Source: Eutreptiella sp. 'Long Island Sound 2002' (lineage: Eukaryota > Euglenozoa > Euglenophyceae > Eutreptiales > Eutreptiaceae). From it: a DNA stretch of 64,000 nucleotides. The position numbers and the translations under genes are program-made. Below the pieces are notes generated by a model. It ran no database searches and was not told the DNA's origin. It saw only the letters and a program-made list of their open reading frames with translations. Position 1 is the first letter of the stretch, and each line of letters starts with the position of its first letter. Shown here piece after piece: positions 12,584-24,739 of the stretch. The stretch is from NCBI GenBank assembly GCA_964036045.1, contig OZ038397.1:22846032-22910031 (forward strand), read 5' to 3'.

Positions 12584-12717
12584 CGAGAATTCTCGGAAAA
12601 AAAAAAAAAAAAAAAAAACCTCCGATTCTGTTTTTCCACGAAACGAGAATTCTCGGATAAAAAAAAAAAAAAAAAATTCTCCGATTCTGGTTTTCCACAA
12701 TACGAGAATTCTCCCGT

Positions 12718-12734
12718 TCCCGTTTTCCACAAAA
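12718..12734 (-). other. Decayed CENP-B-box-like site (CpG to CpA)
   Basis: Same form as at 116, 151 bp downstream of the intact site at 12567. Confidence 0.6.
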
Positions 12735-12791
12735 CGAGAATTCTCGGAAAAAAAAAAAAAAAAAATTCTCCGATTCTGGTTTTCCACAATA

Positions 12792-12827
12792 CGAGAATTC
12801 TCGGTTCCACAATACGAGAATTCTCGG
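12792..12827 (+). repeat. Fused monomer junction without A-run
   Basis: Copy of the 190-225 join, in copy 1 of the 1.34-kb tandem pair. Confidence 0.8.
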
Positions 12828-13907
12828 ATAAAAAATAAAAAAAAAAAAAAAATCTCCAATTCCGGTTTTTCACAAAACGAGAATTCTCGGATAAAAAAAA
12901 AAAAAAATTCTCCAATTCCGGTTTTCCACAAAACGAGAATTCTCGGATAAAAAAAAAAAAAAAAATTCTTGGATTCTGGTTTTCCACAATACGAGAATTC
13001 TCGGATAAAAAAAAAAAAAAAAAAAATTCTCCGATTCTGGTTTTCCACAAAACGAGAATTCTCGGATAAAAAAAAAAAAAAAAAATTGTCCGATTCCGGT
13101 TTTCCACAATACGAGGATTCTCGGATAAAAAAAAAAAAAAAAATTCTCCAATTCAAGTTTTCCACAAAACGAGAAATCTCGGATTAAAAAAAAAAAAAAA
13201 AAAAATTCTCCGATTCTGGTTTTCCCCAATACAAGAATTCTCGGATAAAAAAAAAAAAAAAAAATTCTCCAATTCTGGTTTTCCACAAAACGTGAAATCT
13301 CGGATAAAAAAAAACAAAAAAAAAAAAAATTCTCCGATTCTGGGTTTCCACAATACGAGAATTCTCGGATAAAAAAAAAAAAAAAAATTCTCCAATTCTG
13401 GTTTTCCACAAAACGTGAAATCTCGGATTAAAAAAAAAAAAAAAAAAAATTCTCCGATTCAGGTTTTCCACAATACGAGAATTCTCGGATAAAAAAAAAA
13501 AAAAATTCTCCAATTCTGGTTTTTCACAAAACGAGAATTCTCGGATAAAAAAAAAAAAAAAAAAAAAAGAATTCTCCGATTCCGGTTTTCCCAAATACGA
13601 GAATTCTCGGATAAAAAAAAAAAAAAATTCTCCAATTCTGGTTTTCCACAAAACGAGAAATCTCGGATTAAAAAAAAGAAAAAAAAAAAAAAAATTCTCC
13701 GATTCTGGTTTTCCCCAATACGAGAATTCTCGGATAAAAAAAAAAAAAATTCTCCAATTCCGGTCTTTCACAAAACGAGAATTCTCGGAGAAAAAAAAAA
13801 AAAATTTTTTTTTGGATTCCAGTTTTCCACAATAGGAGAATTCTCGGCTAAAAAAAAAAAAAAAAATTCTCCAATTCTGGTTTTCCACAATACGAGAATT
13901 CTCCCGT

Positions 13908-13924
13908 TCCCGTTTTCCACGAAA
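13908..13924 (-). other. CENP-B-box-like motif
   Basis: Same 17 bases as at 4717. It is the copy-2 partner of 12567 in the 1.34-kb tandem pair, 1,341 bp away. Confidence 0.7.
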
Positions 13925-14061
13925 CGAGAATTCTCGGAAAAAAAAAAAAAAAAAAAAAAAACCTCCGATTCTGTTTTTCCACGAAACGAGAATTCTCGGA
14001 TAAAAAAAAAAAAAAAAAAATTCTCCGATTCTGGTTTTCCACAATACGAGAATTCTCCCGT

Positions 14062-14078
14062 TCCCGTTTTCCACAAAA
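14062..14078 (-). other. Decayed CENP-B-box-like site (CpG to CpA)
   Basis: Same form as at 116, 154 bp downstream of the intact site at 13908. Confidence 0.6.
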
Positions 14079-14134
14079 CGAGAATTCTCGGAAAAAAAAA
14101 AAAAAAAATTCTCCGATTCTGGTTTTCCACAATA

Positions 14135-14170
14135 CGAGAATTCTCGGTTCCACAATACGAGAATTCTCGG
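14135..14170 (+). repeat. Fused monomer junction without A-run
   Basis: Copy of the 190-225 join, in copy 2 of the 1.34-kb tandem pair. Confidence 0.8.
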
Positions 14171-15614
14171 ATAAAAAATAAAAAAAAAAAAAAAATCTCC
14201 AATTCCGGTTTTTCACAAAACGAGAATTCTCGGATAAAAAAAAAAAAATTCTCCAATTCCGGTTTTCCACAAAACGAGAATTCTCGGATAAAAAAAAAAA
14301 AAAAAAATTCTTGGATTCTGGTTTTCCACAATACGAGAATTCTCGGATAAAAAAAAAAAAAAAAAAATTCTCCGATTCTGGTTTTCCACAAAACGAGAAT
14401 TCTCGGATAAAAAAAAAAAAAAAAAATTGTCCGATTCCGGTTTTCCACAATACGAGGATTCTCGGATAAAAAAAAAAAAAAAAATTCTCCAATTCAAGTT
14501 TTCCACAAAACGAGAAATCTCGGATTAAAAAAAAAAAAAAAAAAATTCTCCGATTCTGGTTTTCCCCAATACAAGAATTCTCGGATAAAAAAAAAAAAAA
14601 AAAAAAAATTCTCCAATTCTGGTTTTCCACAAAACGTGAAATCTCGGATAAAAAAAAACAAAAAAAAAAAAAATTCTCCGATTCTGGGTTTCCACAATAC
14701 GAGAATTCTCGGATAAAAAAAAAAAAAAAATTCTCCAATTCTGGTTTTCCACAAAACGTGAAATCTCGGATTAAAAAAAAAAAAAAAAAAAATTCTCCGA
14801 TTCAGGTTTTCCACAATACGAGAATTCTCGGATAAAAAAAAAAAAAAAATTCTCCAATTCTGGTTTTTCACAAAACGAGAATTCTCGGATAAAAAAAAAA
14901 AAAAAAAAAAGAATTCTCCGATTCCGGTTTTCCCAAATACGAGAATTCTCGGATAAAAAAAAAAAAAAATTCTCCAATTCTGGTTTTCCACAAAACGAGA
15001 AATCTCGGATTAAAAAAAAGAAAAAAAAAAAATTCTCCGATTCTGGTTTTCCACAATACGAGAATTCTCGGATAAAAAAAAAAAAAAAAATTCTCCAATT
15101 CTGGTTTTTCACAAAACGAGAATTCTCGGATAAAAGAAAAAAAAAAAAAAAAAATTCTCCGATTTCAGCTTTCCACGAAACGAGAATGCTCGGATAAAAA
15201 AAAAAACAAAAAAAAAAAAATTCTCCGATTCTGGTTTTCCACAATACGAGATTTCTCGGATGAAAAAAAAGAAAAAAAAAAAATTCTCCAATTCCAGTTT
15301 TCCACAAAACATGAAATCTCGGATTAAAAAAAGAAAAAAAAAAAAAAATTCTCCAATTCTGGTTTTCCACAATACGAGAATTCTCGGATAAAAAAAAAAA
15401 ATTCTCCAATTCCGGTTTTTTTACAAAACGAGAATTCTCGGATAAAAAAAAAAAAAAAATTCTTGGATTCTGGTTTTCCACAATAGGAGAATTCTCGGCT
15501 AAAAAGAAAAAAAAATTCTCCAATTCTGGTTTTCCACAAAACGAGAATTCTCGGATTAAAAAAAAAAAAAAAATCCTCCGATTCTGGTTTTCCACAATAC
15601 GAGAATTCTCCCGT

Positions 15615-15631
15615 TCCCGTTTTCCACGAAA
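15615..15631 (-). other. CENP-B-box-like motif
   Basis: Same 17 bases as at 4717. The monomer ends AATTCTCCGATA, and the next monomer carries CGAGACCTCTCGG. Confidence 0.7.
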
Positions 15632-17041
15632 CGAGAATTCTCCGATAAAAAAAAAAAAGAAAAAAAAAATTTCTCCGATTCTGGTTTTCCACAATACGAG
15701 ACCTCTCGGATAAAAAAAACAAAAAAAAAATTCTCCAATTCTGGTTTTCCAAAAAACGAGAATTCTCGGATAAAAAAAAAAAAAAAATTCTCCGATTCTG
15801 GTTTTCCACAGTACGAGGATTCTCGGATAAAAAAAAAAAAAAAAAATTCTCCAATTCAAGTTTTCCACAAAACGAGAAATCTCGGATTAAAAAAAAAAAA
15901 AAAAAAAAAATTCTCCGATTCTGGTTTTCCCCAATACAAGAATTCTCGGATAAAAAAAAAAAAAAAAAAAAAATTCTCCAATTCTGGTTTTCCACAAAAC
16001 GTGAAATCTCGGATAAAAAAAAACAAAAAAAAAAAAAATTCTCCGATTCTGGGTTTCCACAATACGAGAATTCTCGGATAAAAAAAAAAAAAAAAAAATT
16101 CTCCAATTCTGGTTTTCCACAAAACGTGAAATCTCGGATTAAAAAAAAAAAAAAAAAAAAATTCTCCGATTCAGGTTTTCCACAATACGAGAATTCTCGG
16201 ATAAAAAAAAAAAAAAAATTCTCCAATTCTGGTTTTTCACAAAACGAGAATTCTCGGATAAAAAAAAAAAAAAAAAAAAAAAGAATTCTCCGATTCTGGT
16301 TTTCCCAAATACGAGAATTCTCGGATAAAAAAAAAAAAAAAATTCTCCAATTCTGGTTTTCCACAAAACGAGAAATCTCGGATTAAAAAAAAGAAAAAAA
16401 AAAAAAATTCTCCGATTCTGGTTTTCCACAATACGAGAATTGTCGGATAAAAAAAAAAAAAAAAATTCTCCAATTCTGGTTTTTCACAAAACGAGAATTC
16501 TCGGATAAAAGAAAAAAAAAAAAAAATTCTCCGATTTCAGCTTTCCACGAAACGAGAATGCTCGGATAAAAAAAAAAACAAAAAAAAAAAAATTCTCCGA
16601 TTCTGGTTTTCCACAATACGAGATTTCTCGGATGAAAAAAAAGAAAAAAAAAAATTCTCCAATTCCAGTTTTCCACAAAACATGAAATCTCGGATTAAAA
16701 AAAGAAAAAAAAAAAAAAAATTCTCCGATTCTGGTTTTCCCCAAAACGAGAATTCTCGGATAAAAAAAAAAAAAATTCTCCAATTCTGGTTTTCCACAAT
16801 ACGAGAATTCTCGGATAAAAAAAAAAAATTCTCCAATTCCGGTTTTTTTACAAAACGAGAATTCTCGGATAAAAAAAAAAAAAAATTCTTGGATTCTGGT
16901 TTTCCACAATAGGAGAATTCTCGGCTAAAAAGAAAAAAAAATTCTCCAATTCTGGTTTTCCACAAAACGAGAATTCTCGGATTAAAAAAAAAAAAAAAAA
17001 TCCTCCGATTCTGGTTTTCCACAATACGAGAATTCTCCCGT

Positions 17042-17058
17042 TCCCGTTTTCCACGAAA
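17042..17058 (-). other. CENP-B-box-like motif
   Basis: Same 17 bases as at 4717, 1,427 bp after the previous intact site (about two 0.7-kb periods). Confidence 0.7.
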
Positions 17059-17650
17059 CGAGAATTCTCCGATAAAAAAAAAAAAGAAAAAAAAAATTTC
17101 TCCGATTCTGGTTTTCCACAATACGAGACCTCTCGGATAAAAAAAACAAAAAAAAAATTCTCCAATTCTGGTTTTCCAAAAAACGAGAATTCTCGGATAA
17201 AAAAAAAAAAAAAATTCTCCGATTCTGGTTTTCCACAGTACGAGAATTCTGGGATAAAAAAAAAAAAAATTCTCCAGTTCCCGTTTTCCACAACACGAGA
17301 ATTCTCGGAAAAAAAAAAAAATTCTCCGATTCTGGTTTTCCACAATAAGAGAATTCTCGGATAAAAAGAAAAAAAAATTCTCCAATTCTGGTTTTTCACA
17401 AAACGAGAATTCTCCACTTCCCGTTTTCCACAAAACGAGAATTCTCGGATAAAAAAAAAAAAAATTCTCCGATTCCGGTTTTCCACAATACGAGAATTCT
17501 CGGATGAAAAAAAAAAAAAAATCTCCAATTCTGGTTTTCCACAAAACGAGAATTTCCGGATAAAAAAAAAAAAAAATCTTGGATTCCGGTTTTCAACAAT
17601 ACAAGAATTCTCGGCTAAAAAAAAAAAAAAAAAAAATTCTCCGATTCTGG

Positions 17651-20130
17651 GTTTCCACAAAACGCGAATTCTCGGATTAAAAAAAAAAAAAAAATTCTCC
17701 GATTCTGGTTTTCCACAATACGAGAATTCTCGGATAAAAAAAAAAAAAAAATTCTCCAATTCTGGTTTTTCACAAAACGAGAATTCTCGGATTAAAAAAA
17801 AAAAAAAAAAAATTCTCCGATTCTGGTTTTCCACAATACGAGAATTCTCGGATAAAAAAAAAAAAAAATTCTCCAATTCTGGTTTTTCACAAAACGAGAA
17901 TTCTCGGATAAAAAAAAAAAACAAAAAAAAAAAAATTCTCCGATTCTGGTTTTCCACAATACGAGATTTCTCGGATAAAAAAAAAGAAAAAAAAATTCTC
18001 CAATTCCAGTTTTCCACAAAACGAGAAATCTCGGATTAAAAAAAGAAAAAAAAAAAAAATTCTCCGATTCTGGTTTTCCCCAATACGAGAATTCTCGGAT
18101 AAAAAAAAAAAAAAATTCTCCAATTCGGGCTTTTCACAAAACGAGAATTCTCGGAGAAAAAAAAAAATTTTTTTTGGATTCTGGTTTTCCACAATAGGAG
18201 AATTCTCGGCTAAAAAAAAAAAAAAATTCTCCAATTCTGGTTTTCCACAATACAAGAATTCTCGGATAAAAAAAAAAAAAAAAAAAAATCCTCCGATTCC
18301 GGTTTTCCACAATACGAGAATTCTCGGATAAGAAAAAAAAAAAAAAAATTCTCCAATTCAAGTTTTCCACAAAACGAGAAATCTCGGATTAAAAAAAAAA
18401 AAAAAAAAAAAAAATTCTCCGATTCTGGTTTTCCACAATACGAGAATTCTCGGATAAAAAAAAAAAAAAAAATTCTCCAATTCTGGTTTTTCACAAAACG
18501 AGAATTCTCGGATTAAAAAAAAAAAAAAAAAATTCTCCGATTCTGGTTTTCCACAATACGAGAATTCTCGGATAAAAAAAAAAAAAAATTCTCCAATTCT
18601 GGTTTTTCACAAAACGAGAATTGTCGGATAAAAAAAAAAAAAAAATCTCCGATTTTGGTTTTCCACAATACGTGATTTCTCGGATAAAAAAAAAAAAAAT
18701 TCTCCAATTCCAGTTTTCCACAAAACGAGAAATCTCGGATTAAAAAAAGAAAAAAAAAAAAAAATTCTCCGATTCTGGTTTTCCCCAATACGAGAATTCT
18801 CGGATAAAAAAAAAAAAAAAAAATTCTCCAATTCTGGTTTTTCACAAAACGAGAATTCTCGGAGAAAAAAAAAAAATTTTTGGATTCTGGTTTTCCAAAA
18901 TAGGAGAATTCTCGGCTAAAAAAAAAAAAAAATTCTCCAATTCTGGTTTTCCACAATACGAGAATTCTGGGATAAAAAAAAAAAAAAAATCCTCCGATTC
19001 CGGTTTTCCACAATACGAGATTTCTCGGATAAGAAAAAAAAAAAAAATTCTCCGATTCCGGTTTTCCACAAAACGAGAAATCTCAGATTAAAAAAAAAAA
19101 AAAAAAAAAAATTCTCCGATTCTGGTTTTCCACGATACGAGAATTCTCGGATAAAAAAAAAAAAAATTCTCCAATTCTGGTTTTTCACAAAACGAGAATT
19201 CTCGGATAAAAAAAAAAAAAAAAAATTCTCCGATTTTGGTTTTCCACGAAACGAGAATTCTCGGATAAAAAAAAAAAAAAAAAAAAAATTCTCCGATTCT
19301 GGTTTTCCACAACACGAGATTTCTCGGATAAAAAAAAAAAAAAAAAACAATTCTCCAATTCCAGTTTTCCACAAAACGAGAAATCTCGGATTAAAAAAAG
19401 GGAAAAAAAAATTTCTCCGATTCTGGTTTTGCCCAATACGAGAATTCTCGGATAAAAAAAAAAAAAAATTCTCCAAATCTGGTTTTTCACAAAACGAGAA
19501 TTCTCGGAGAAAAAAAAAAAAAAAATTTTTGGATTCTGGTTTTCCACAATGAGAGAATTCTCGGCTAAAAAAAAAAAAAAAAAAATTCTCCAATTCTGGT
19601 TTTCCACAATACGAGAATTCTCGGATAAAAAGAAAAAAAAAAAAAAAAATCCTCCGATTCCGGTTTTCCACAATACGAGAATTCTCGGATAAAAAAAAAA
19701 AAAAATTCTCCAATTCTGGTTTTTCACAAAACGAGAATTCTCGGATATCAAAAAAAAAAAAAAAAAAATTCTCCGATTTTGGTTTTCCACGAAACGAGAA
19801 TCCTCGGATAAAAAAAAAAAAAAAAAAAAATTCTCCAATTCCAGTTTTCCACAAAACGAGAAATCTCGGATTGAAAAAAGAAAAAAAAAAAAAAATTCTC
19901 CGATTCTGGTTTTCCCCAATACGAGAATTCTCGGATAAAAAAAAAAAAAAATTCTCCAATTCCGGTCTTTCACAAAACGAGAATTCTCGGAGAAAAAAAA
20001 AAAAAATTTTTTTTTGGATTCCAGTTTTCCACAATAGGAGAATTCTCGGCTAAAAAAAAAAAAAAAAATTCTCCAATTCTGGTTTTCCACAATACGAGAA
20101 TTCTCCCGTTCCCGTTTTCCACGAAACGAG
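17651..20130 (+). repeat. Third copy of the 1560-4740 type block (partial)
   Basis: A-run/T-run junction monomers at about 18169, 18874, 19526 and 20007 match those at 10611, 11320, 11979 and 12462, an offset of about 7,550 bp. Linked variants such as CAAAATAGGAG, AATTCTGGG, GGATATCAAAA and CCGGTCTTTCAC keep the same order. Confidence 0.8.
20110..20126 (-). other. CENP-B-box-like motif
   Basis: Same 17 bases as at 4717. A decayed box follows 94 bp downstream, one monomer closer than in the other copies. Confidence 0.7.
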
Positions 20131-20203
20131 AATTCTCGGAAAAAAAAAAAAAAAAAAAAAAAACCTCCGATTCTGGTTTTCCACAATACGAGAATTCTCC
20201 CGT

Positions 20204-20220
20204 TCCCGTTTTCCACAAAA
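20204..20220 (-). other. Decayed CENP-B-box-like site (CpG to CpA)
   Basis: Same form as at 116, 94 bp downstream of the intact site at 20110. Confidence 0.6.
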
Positions 20221-20276
20221 CGAGAATTCTCGGAAAAAAAAAAAAAAAAATTCTCCGATTCTGGTTTTCCACAATA

Positions 20277-20312
20277 CGAGAATTCTCGGTTCCACAATAC
20301 GAGAATTCTCGG
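20277..20312 (+). repeat. Fused monomer junction without A-run
   Basis: Copy of the 190-225 join, with the same T-interrupted A-run. Confidence 0.8.
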
Positions 20313-21872
20313 ATAAAAAATAAAAAAAAAAAAAAAATCTCCAATTCCGGTTTTTCACAAAACGAGAATTCTCGGATAAAAAAAAAAAAAAATTCTCCAA
20401 TTCCGGTTTTCCACAAAACGAGAATTCTCGGATAAAAAAAAAAAAAAAAAATTCTTGGATTCTGGTTTTCCACAATACGAGAATTCTCGGATAAAAAAAA
20501 AAAAAAAAAAAATTCTCCGATTCTGGTTTTCCACAAAACGAGAATTCTCGGATAAAAAAAAAAAAAAAAAATTGTCTGATTCCGGTTTTCCACAATACGA
20601 GGATTCTCGGATAAAAAAAAAAAAAAAAAATTCTCCAATTCAAGTTTTCCACAAAACGAGAAATCTCGGATTAAAAAAAAAAAAAAAAAAAATTCTCCGA
20701 TTCTGGTTTTCCCCAATACAAGAATTCTCGGATAAAAAAAAAAAAAAAAAAAAATTCTCCAATTCTGGTTTTCCACAAAACGTGAAATCTCGGATAAAAA
20801 AAAACAAAAAAAAAAAAAATTCTCCGATTCTGGGTTTCCACAATACGAGAATTCTCGGATAAAAAAAAAAAAAAAAATTCTCCAATTCTGGTTTTCCACA
20901 AAACGTGAAATCTCGGATTAAAAAAAAAAAAAAAAAAAAATTCTCCGATTCAGGTTTTCCACAATACGAGAATTCTCGGATAAAAAAAAAAAAAAAATTC
21001 TCCAATTCTGGTTTTTCACAAAACGAGAATTCTCGGATAAAAAAAAAATAAAAAAAAAAGAATTCTCCGATTCCGGTTTTCCCAAATACGAGAATTCTCG
21101 GATAAAAAAAAAAAAAAATTCTCCAATTCTGGTTTTCCACAAAACGAGAAATCTCGGATTAAAAAAAAGAAAAAAAAAAAAAATTCTCCGATTCTGGTTT
21201 TCCACAATACGAGAATTCTCGGATAAAAAAAAAAAAAAAAATTCTCCAATTCTGGTTTTCCACAATACGAGAATTCTCGGATAAAAAAAAAAATTCTCCG
21301 ATTTCAGCTTTCCACGAAACGAGAATTCTCGGATAAAAGAAAAAAAAAAAAAAAAAATTCTCCGATTTCAGCTTTCCACGAAACGAGAATGCTCGGATAA
21401 AAAAAAAAACAAAAAAAAAAAAATTCTCCGATTCTGGTTTTCCACAATACGAGATTTCTCGGATGAAAAAAAAGAAAAAAAAAAATTCTCCAATTCCAGT
21501 TTTCCACAAAACATGAAATCTCGGATTAAAAAAAGAAAAAAAAAAAAAAATTCTCCGATTCTGGTTTTCCCCAAAACGAGAATTCTCGGATAAAAAAAAA
21601 AAAAATTCTCCAATTCTGGTTTTCCACAATACGAGAATTCTCGGATAAAAAAAAAAATTCTCCAATTCCGGTTTTTTTACAAAACGAGAATTCTCGGATA
21701 AAAAAAAAAAAAAAAATTCTTGGATTCTGGTTTTCCACAATAGGAGAATTCTCGGCTAAAAAGAAAAAAAAATTCTCCAATTCTGGTTTTCCACAAAACG
21801 AGAATTCTCGGATTAAAAAAAAAAAAAAAAATCCTCCGATTCTGGTTTTCCACAATACGAGAATTCTCCCGT

Positions 21873-21889
21873 TCCCGTTTTCCACGAAA
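21873..21889 (-). other. CENP-B-box-like motif
   Basis: Same 17 bases as at 4717. It is the copy of the 15615 site, 6,258 bp on. Confidence 0.7.
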
Positions 21890-23293
21890 CGAGAATTCTC
21901 CGATAAAAAAAAAAGAAAAAAAAAATTTCTCCGATTCTGGTTTTCCACAATACGAGACCTCTCGGATAAAAAAAACAAAAAAAAAATTCTCCAATTCTGG
22001 TTTTCCAAAAAACGAGAATTCTCGGATAAAAAAAAAAAAAAATTCTCCGATTCTGGTTTTCCACAGTACGAGGATTCTCGGATAAAAAAAAAAAAAAAAA
22101 AAATTCTCCAATTCAAGTTTTCCACAAAACGAGAAATCTCGGATTAAAAAAAAAAAAAAAAAAAAAAATTCTCCGATTCTGGTTTTCCCCAATACAAGAA
22201 TTCTCGGATAAAAAAAAAAAAAAAAAAAAATTCTCCAATTCTGGTTTTCCACAAAACGTGAAATCTCGGATAAAAAAAAACAAAAAAAAAAAAATTCTCC
22301 GATTCTGGGTTTCCACAATACGAGAATTCTCGGATAAAAAAAAAAAAAAAAATTCTCCAATTCTGGTTTTCCACAAAACGTGAAATCTCGGATTAAAAAA
22401 AAAAAAAAAAAAATTCTCCGATTCAGGTTTTCCACAATACGAGAATTCTCGGATAAAAAAAAAAAAAAAATTCTCCAATTCTGGTTTTTCACAAAACGAG
22501 AATTCTCGGATAAAAAAAAAAAAAAAAAAAAAGAATTCTCCGATTCTGGTTTTCCCAAATACGAGAATTCTCGGATAAAAAAAAAAAAAAAATTCTCCAA
22601 TTCTGGTTTTCCACAAAACGAGAAATCTCGGATTAAAAAAAAGAAAAAAAAAAAAAATTCTCCGATTCTGGTTTTCCACAATACGAGAATTCTCGGATAA
22701 AAAAAAAAAAAAAATTCTCCAATTCTGGTTTTTCACAAAACGAGAATTCTCGGATAAAAGAAAAAAAAAAAAAAATTCTCCGATTTCAGCTTTCCACGAA
22801 ACGAGAATGCTCGGATAAAAAAAAAAACAAAAAAAAAAAAATTCTCCGATTCTGGTTTTCCACAATACGAGATTTCTCGGATGAAAAAAAAGAAAAAAAA
22901 AAAATTCTCCAATTCCAGTTTTCCACAAAACATGAAATCTCGGATTAAAAAAAGAAAAAAAAAAAAAAAATTCTCCGATTCTGGTTTTCCCCAAAACGAG
23001 AATTCTCGGATAAAAAAAAAAAAAATTCTCCAATTCTGGTTTTCCACGATACGAGAATTCTCGGATAAAAAAAAAAAATTCTCCAATTCCGGTTTTTTTA
23101 CAAAACGAGAATTCTCGGATAAAAAAAAAAAAAAAAATTCTTGGATTCTGGTTTTCCACAATAGGAGAATTCTCGGCTAAAAAGAAAAAAAAATTCTCCA
23201 ATTCTGGTTTTCCACAAAACGAGAATTCTCGGATTAAAAAAAAAAAAAAAAATCCTCCGATTCTGGTTTTCCACAATACGAGAATTCTCCCGT

Positions 23294-23310
23294 TCCCGTT
23301 TTCAACGAAA
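23294..23310 (-). other. CENP-B-box-like motif, best match to human consensus
   Basis: The minus strand reads TTTCGTTGAAAACGGGA. All nine essential bases are present and 16 of 17 positions fit YTTCGTTGGAARCGGGA; only the second G of the central GG differs. It is a one-base change (CCACG to CAACG on the + strand) from the common form. Confidence 0.75.
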
Positions 23311-24043
23311 CGAGAATTCTCCGATAAAAAAAAAAAAGAAAAAAAAAATTTCTCCGATTCTGGTTTTCCACAATACGAGACCTCTCGGATAAAAAAAACA
23401 AAAAAAAATTTCTCCAATTCTGGTTTTCCAAAAAACGAGAATTCTCGGATAAAAAAAAAAAAAAATTCTCCGATTCTGGTTTTCCACAGTACGAGAATTC
23501 TGGGATAAAAAAAAAAAAAATTCTCCAGTTCCCGTTTTCCACAACACGAGAATTCTCGGAAAAAAAAAAAATTCTCCGATTCTGGTTTTCCACAATAAGA
23601 GAATTCTCGGATAAAAAGAAAAAAAAATTCTCCAATTCTGGTTTTTCACAAAACGAGAATTCTCCACTTCCCGTTTTCCACAAAACGAGAATTCTCGGAT
23701 AAAAAAAAAAAAAATTCTCCGATTCCGGTTTTCCACAATACGAGAATTCTCGGATGAAAAAAAAAAAAAAAATCTCCAATTCTGGTTTTCCACAAAACGA
23801 GAATTTCCGGATAAAAAAAAAAAAAATCTTGGATTCCGGTTTTCAACAATACAAGAATTCTCGGCTAAAAAAAAAAAAAAAAAAATTCCCCGATTCTGGG
23901 TTTCCACAAAACGCGAATTCTCGGATTAAAAAAAAAAAAAAAATTCTCCGATTCTGGTTTTCCACAATACGAGAATTCTCGGATTAAAAAAAAAAAAAAA
24001 AATTCTCCGATTCTTGTTTTCCACAATACGAGAATTCTCCCGT

Positions 24044-24060
24044 TCCCGTTTTACACGAAA
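24044..24060 (-). other. CENP-B-box-like motif, TACACG form
   Basis: The minus strand reads TTTCGTGTAAAACGGGA. Essential bases are intact and 14 of 17 positions fit the human consensus. The same form occurs at 25481, 42290 and 44289, and in altered form at 40915. Confidence 0.65.
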
Positions 24061-24722
24061 CGAGAATTCTCCGATAAAAAAAAAAAAAAAATTTCTCCGC
24101 TTCTGGTTTTGAACAAAACGAGACCTCTCGGATAAAAAAAACAAAAAAAAAAAATTCTCCAATTCTGGTTTTCCACAAAACGAGAATTCTCGGATAAAAA
24201 AAAAAAATTCTCCAATTCTGGTTTTCCAGAATACGAGAATTTTGGGATAAAAAAAAAAAATTCTCCAATTCTGGTTTTTCACACAACGAGAATTCTCCAG
24301 TTCCCGTTTTCCACAACACGAGAATTCTCGGAAAAAAAAAAATTCTCCGATTCTGGTTTTCCACAATACGAGGATTCTCGGATAAAAAAAAAAAAAAAAT
24401 TCTCCAATTCTGGTTTTCCACAATACGAGGATTCTCGGATAAAAAAAAAAAAAATTCCCCGATTCTGGTTTTCCACAATACGAGAATTCTCGGATAAAAA
24501 AAAAAAATTCTCCAATTCTGGTTTTTTTACAAAACGAGAATTCTCGGATAAAAAAAAAAAAAAAAATTCTTGGATTCTGGTTTTCCACAATAGGAGAATT
24601 CTCGGCTAAAAAAAAAAAAAAATTCTCCAATTCTGGTTTGCCACAAAACGAGAATTCTCGGATTAAAAAAAAAAAAAAAAATCCTCCGATTCTGGTTTTC
24701 CACAATACGGGAATTCTCCCGT

Positions 24723-24739
24723 TCCCGTTTTCCACGAAA
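24723..24739 (-). other. CENP-B-box-like motif
   Basis: Same 17 bases as at 4717, 679 bp after the previous site in the ~0.7-kb sub-HOR. Confidence 0.7.

Larger units (their letters stand above)
12350..13693 (+). repeat. 1.34-kb tandem unit, copy 1
   Basis: This unit of about 22 monomers is followed directly by a second copy at 13694-15035. Both start at an A monomer with CCCCAATACG. Then come CCGGTCTTTCAC, a long A-run/T-run junction, a CENP-B-box-like site, a decayed box about 151 bp further on, the fused monomer at 12792-12827, CAGGTTTTCC and a final CCGGTTTTCCCAAATACG. Offsets between matching landmarks are 1,341-1,344 bp. Confidence 0.85.
13694..15035 (+). repeat. 1.34-kb tandem unit, copy 2
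   Basis: Its landmark order is identical to 12350-13693: box-like site at 13908, decayed site at 14062, fused monomer at 14135-14170, CAAATACG near 14930. Differences are mostly A-run lengths, so the duplication is recent. After about 15035 it rejoins sequence resembling 5850-6130. Confidence 0.85.
15036..17650 (+). repeat. Block duplicated at 21180-23900
   Basis: Two sub-blocks each begin with CAAAACATGAAATCTCGG (about 15308 and 16680). Each leads to a CENP-B-box-like site (15615, 17042) and a monomer with CGAGACCTCTCGG (15694, 17122). The same series recurs with ACATGAAATC at about 21518 and 22929 and boxes at 21873 and 23294, an offset of about 6.25 kb. The last part has fused monomers with CCACTTCCCG and CTCCAGTTCCCG. 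Confidence 0.8.
20131..23900 (+). repeat. Copy of the 13900-17650 region
   Basis: The offset is about 6.2 kb and the landmarks are as described for 15036-17650. The copy lacks one monomer between the intact box (20110) and the decayed box (20204): their separation is 94 bp here and 151-156 bp in the other copies. Region 22400-26000 is itself the best match to 39500-42900, at an offset of about 16.87 kb. Confidence 0.8.

Noticed and set aside
11185-13107. 640-codon open frame on the minus strand, rich in Phe and SENSRIVENQN-like repeats
   Set aside because: It is the satellite read in a frame without stops. The frame shifts from monomer to monomer with A-run length, all frames are equally open, and there is no start context, domain or codon bias. 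The same holds for 53582-55123, 42617-44098 and every other long open frame.
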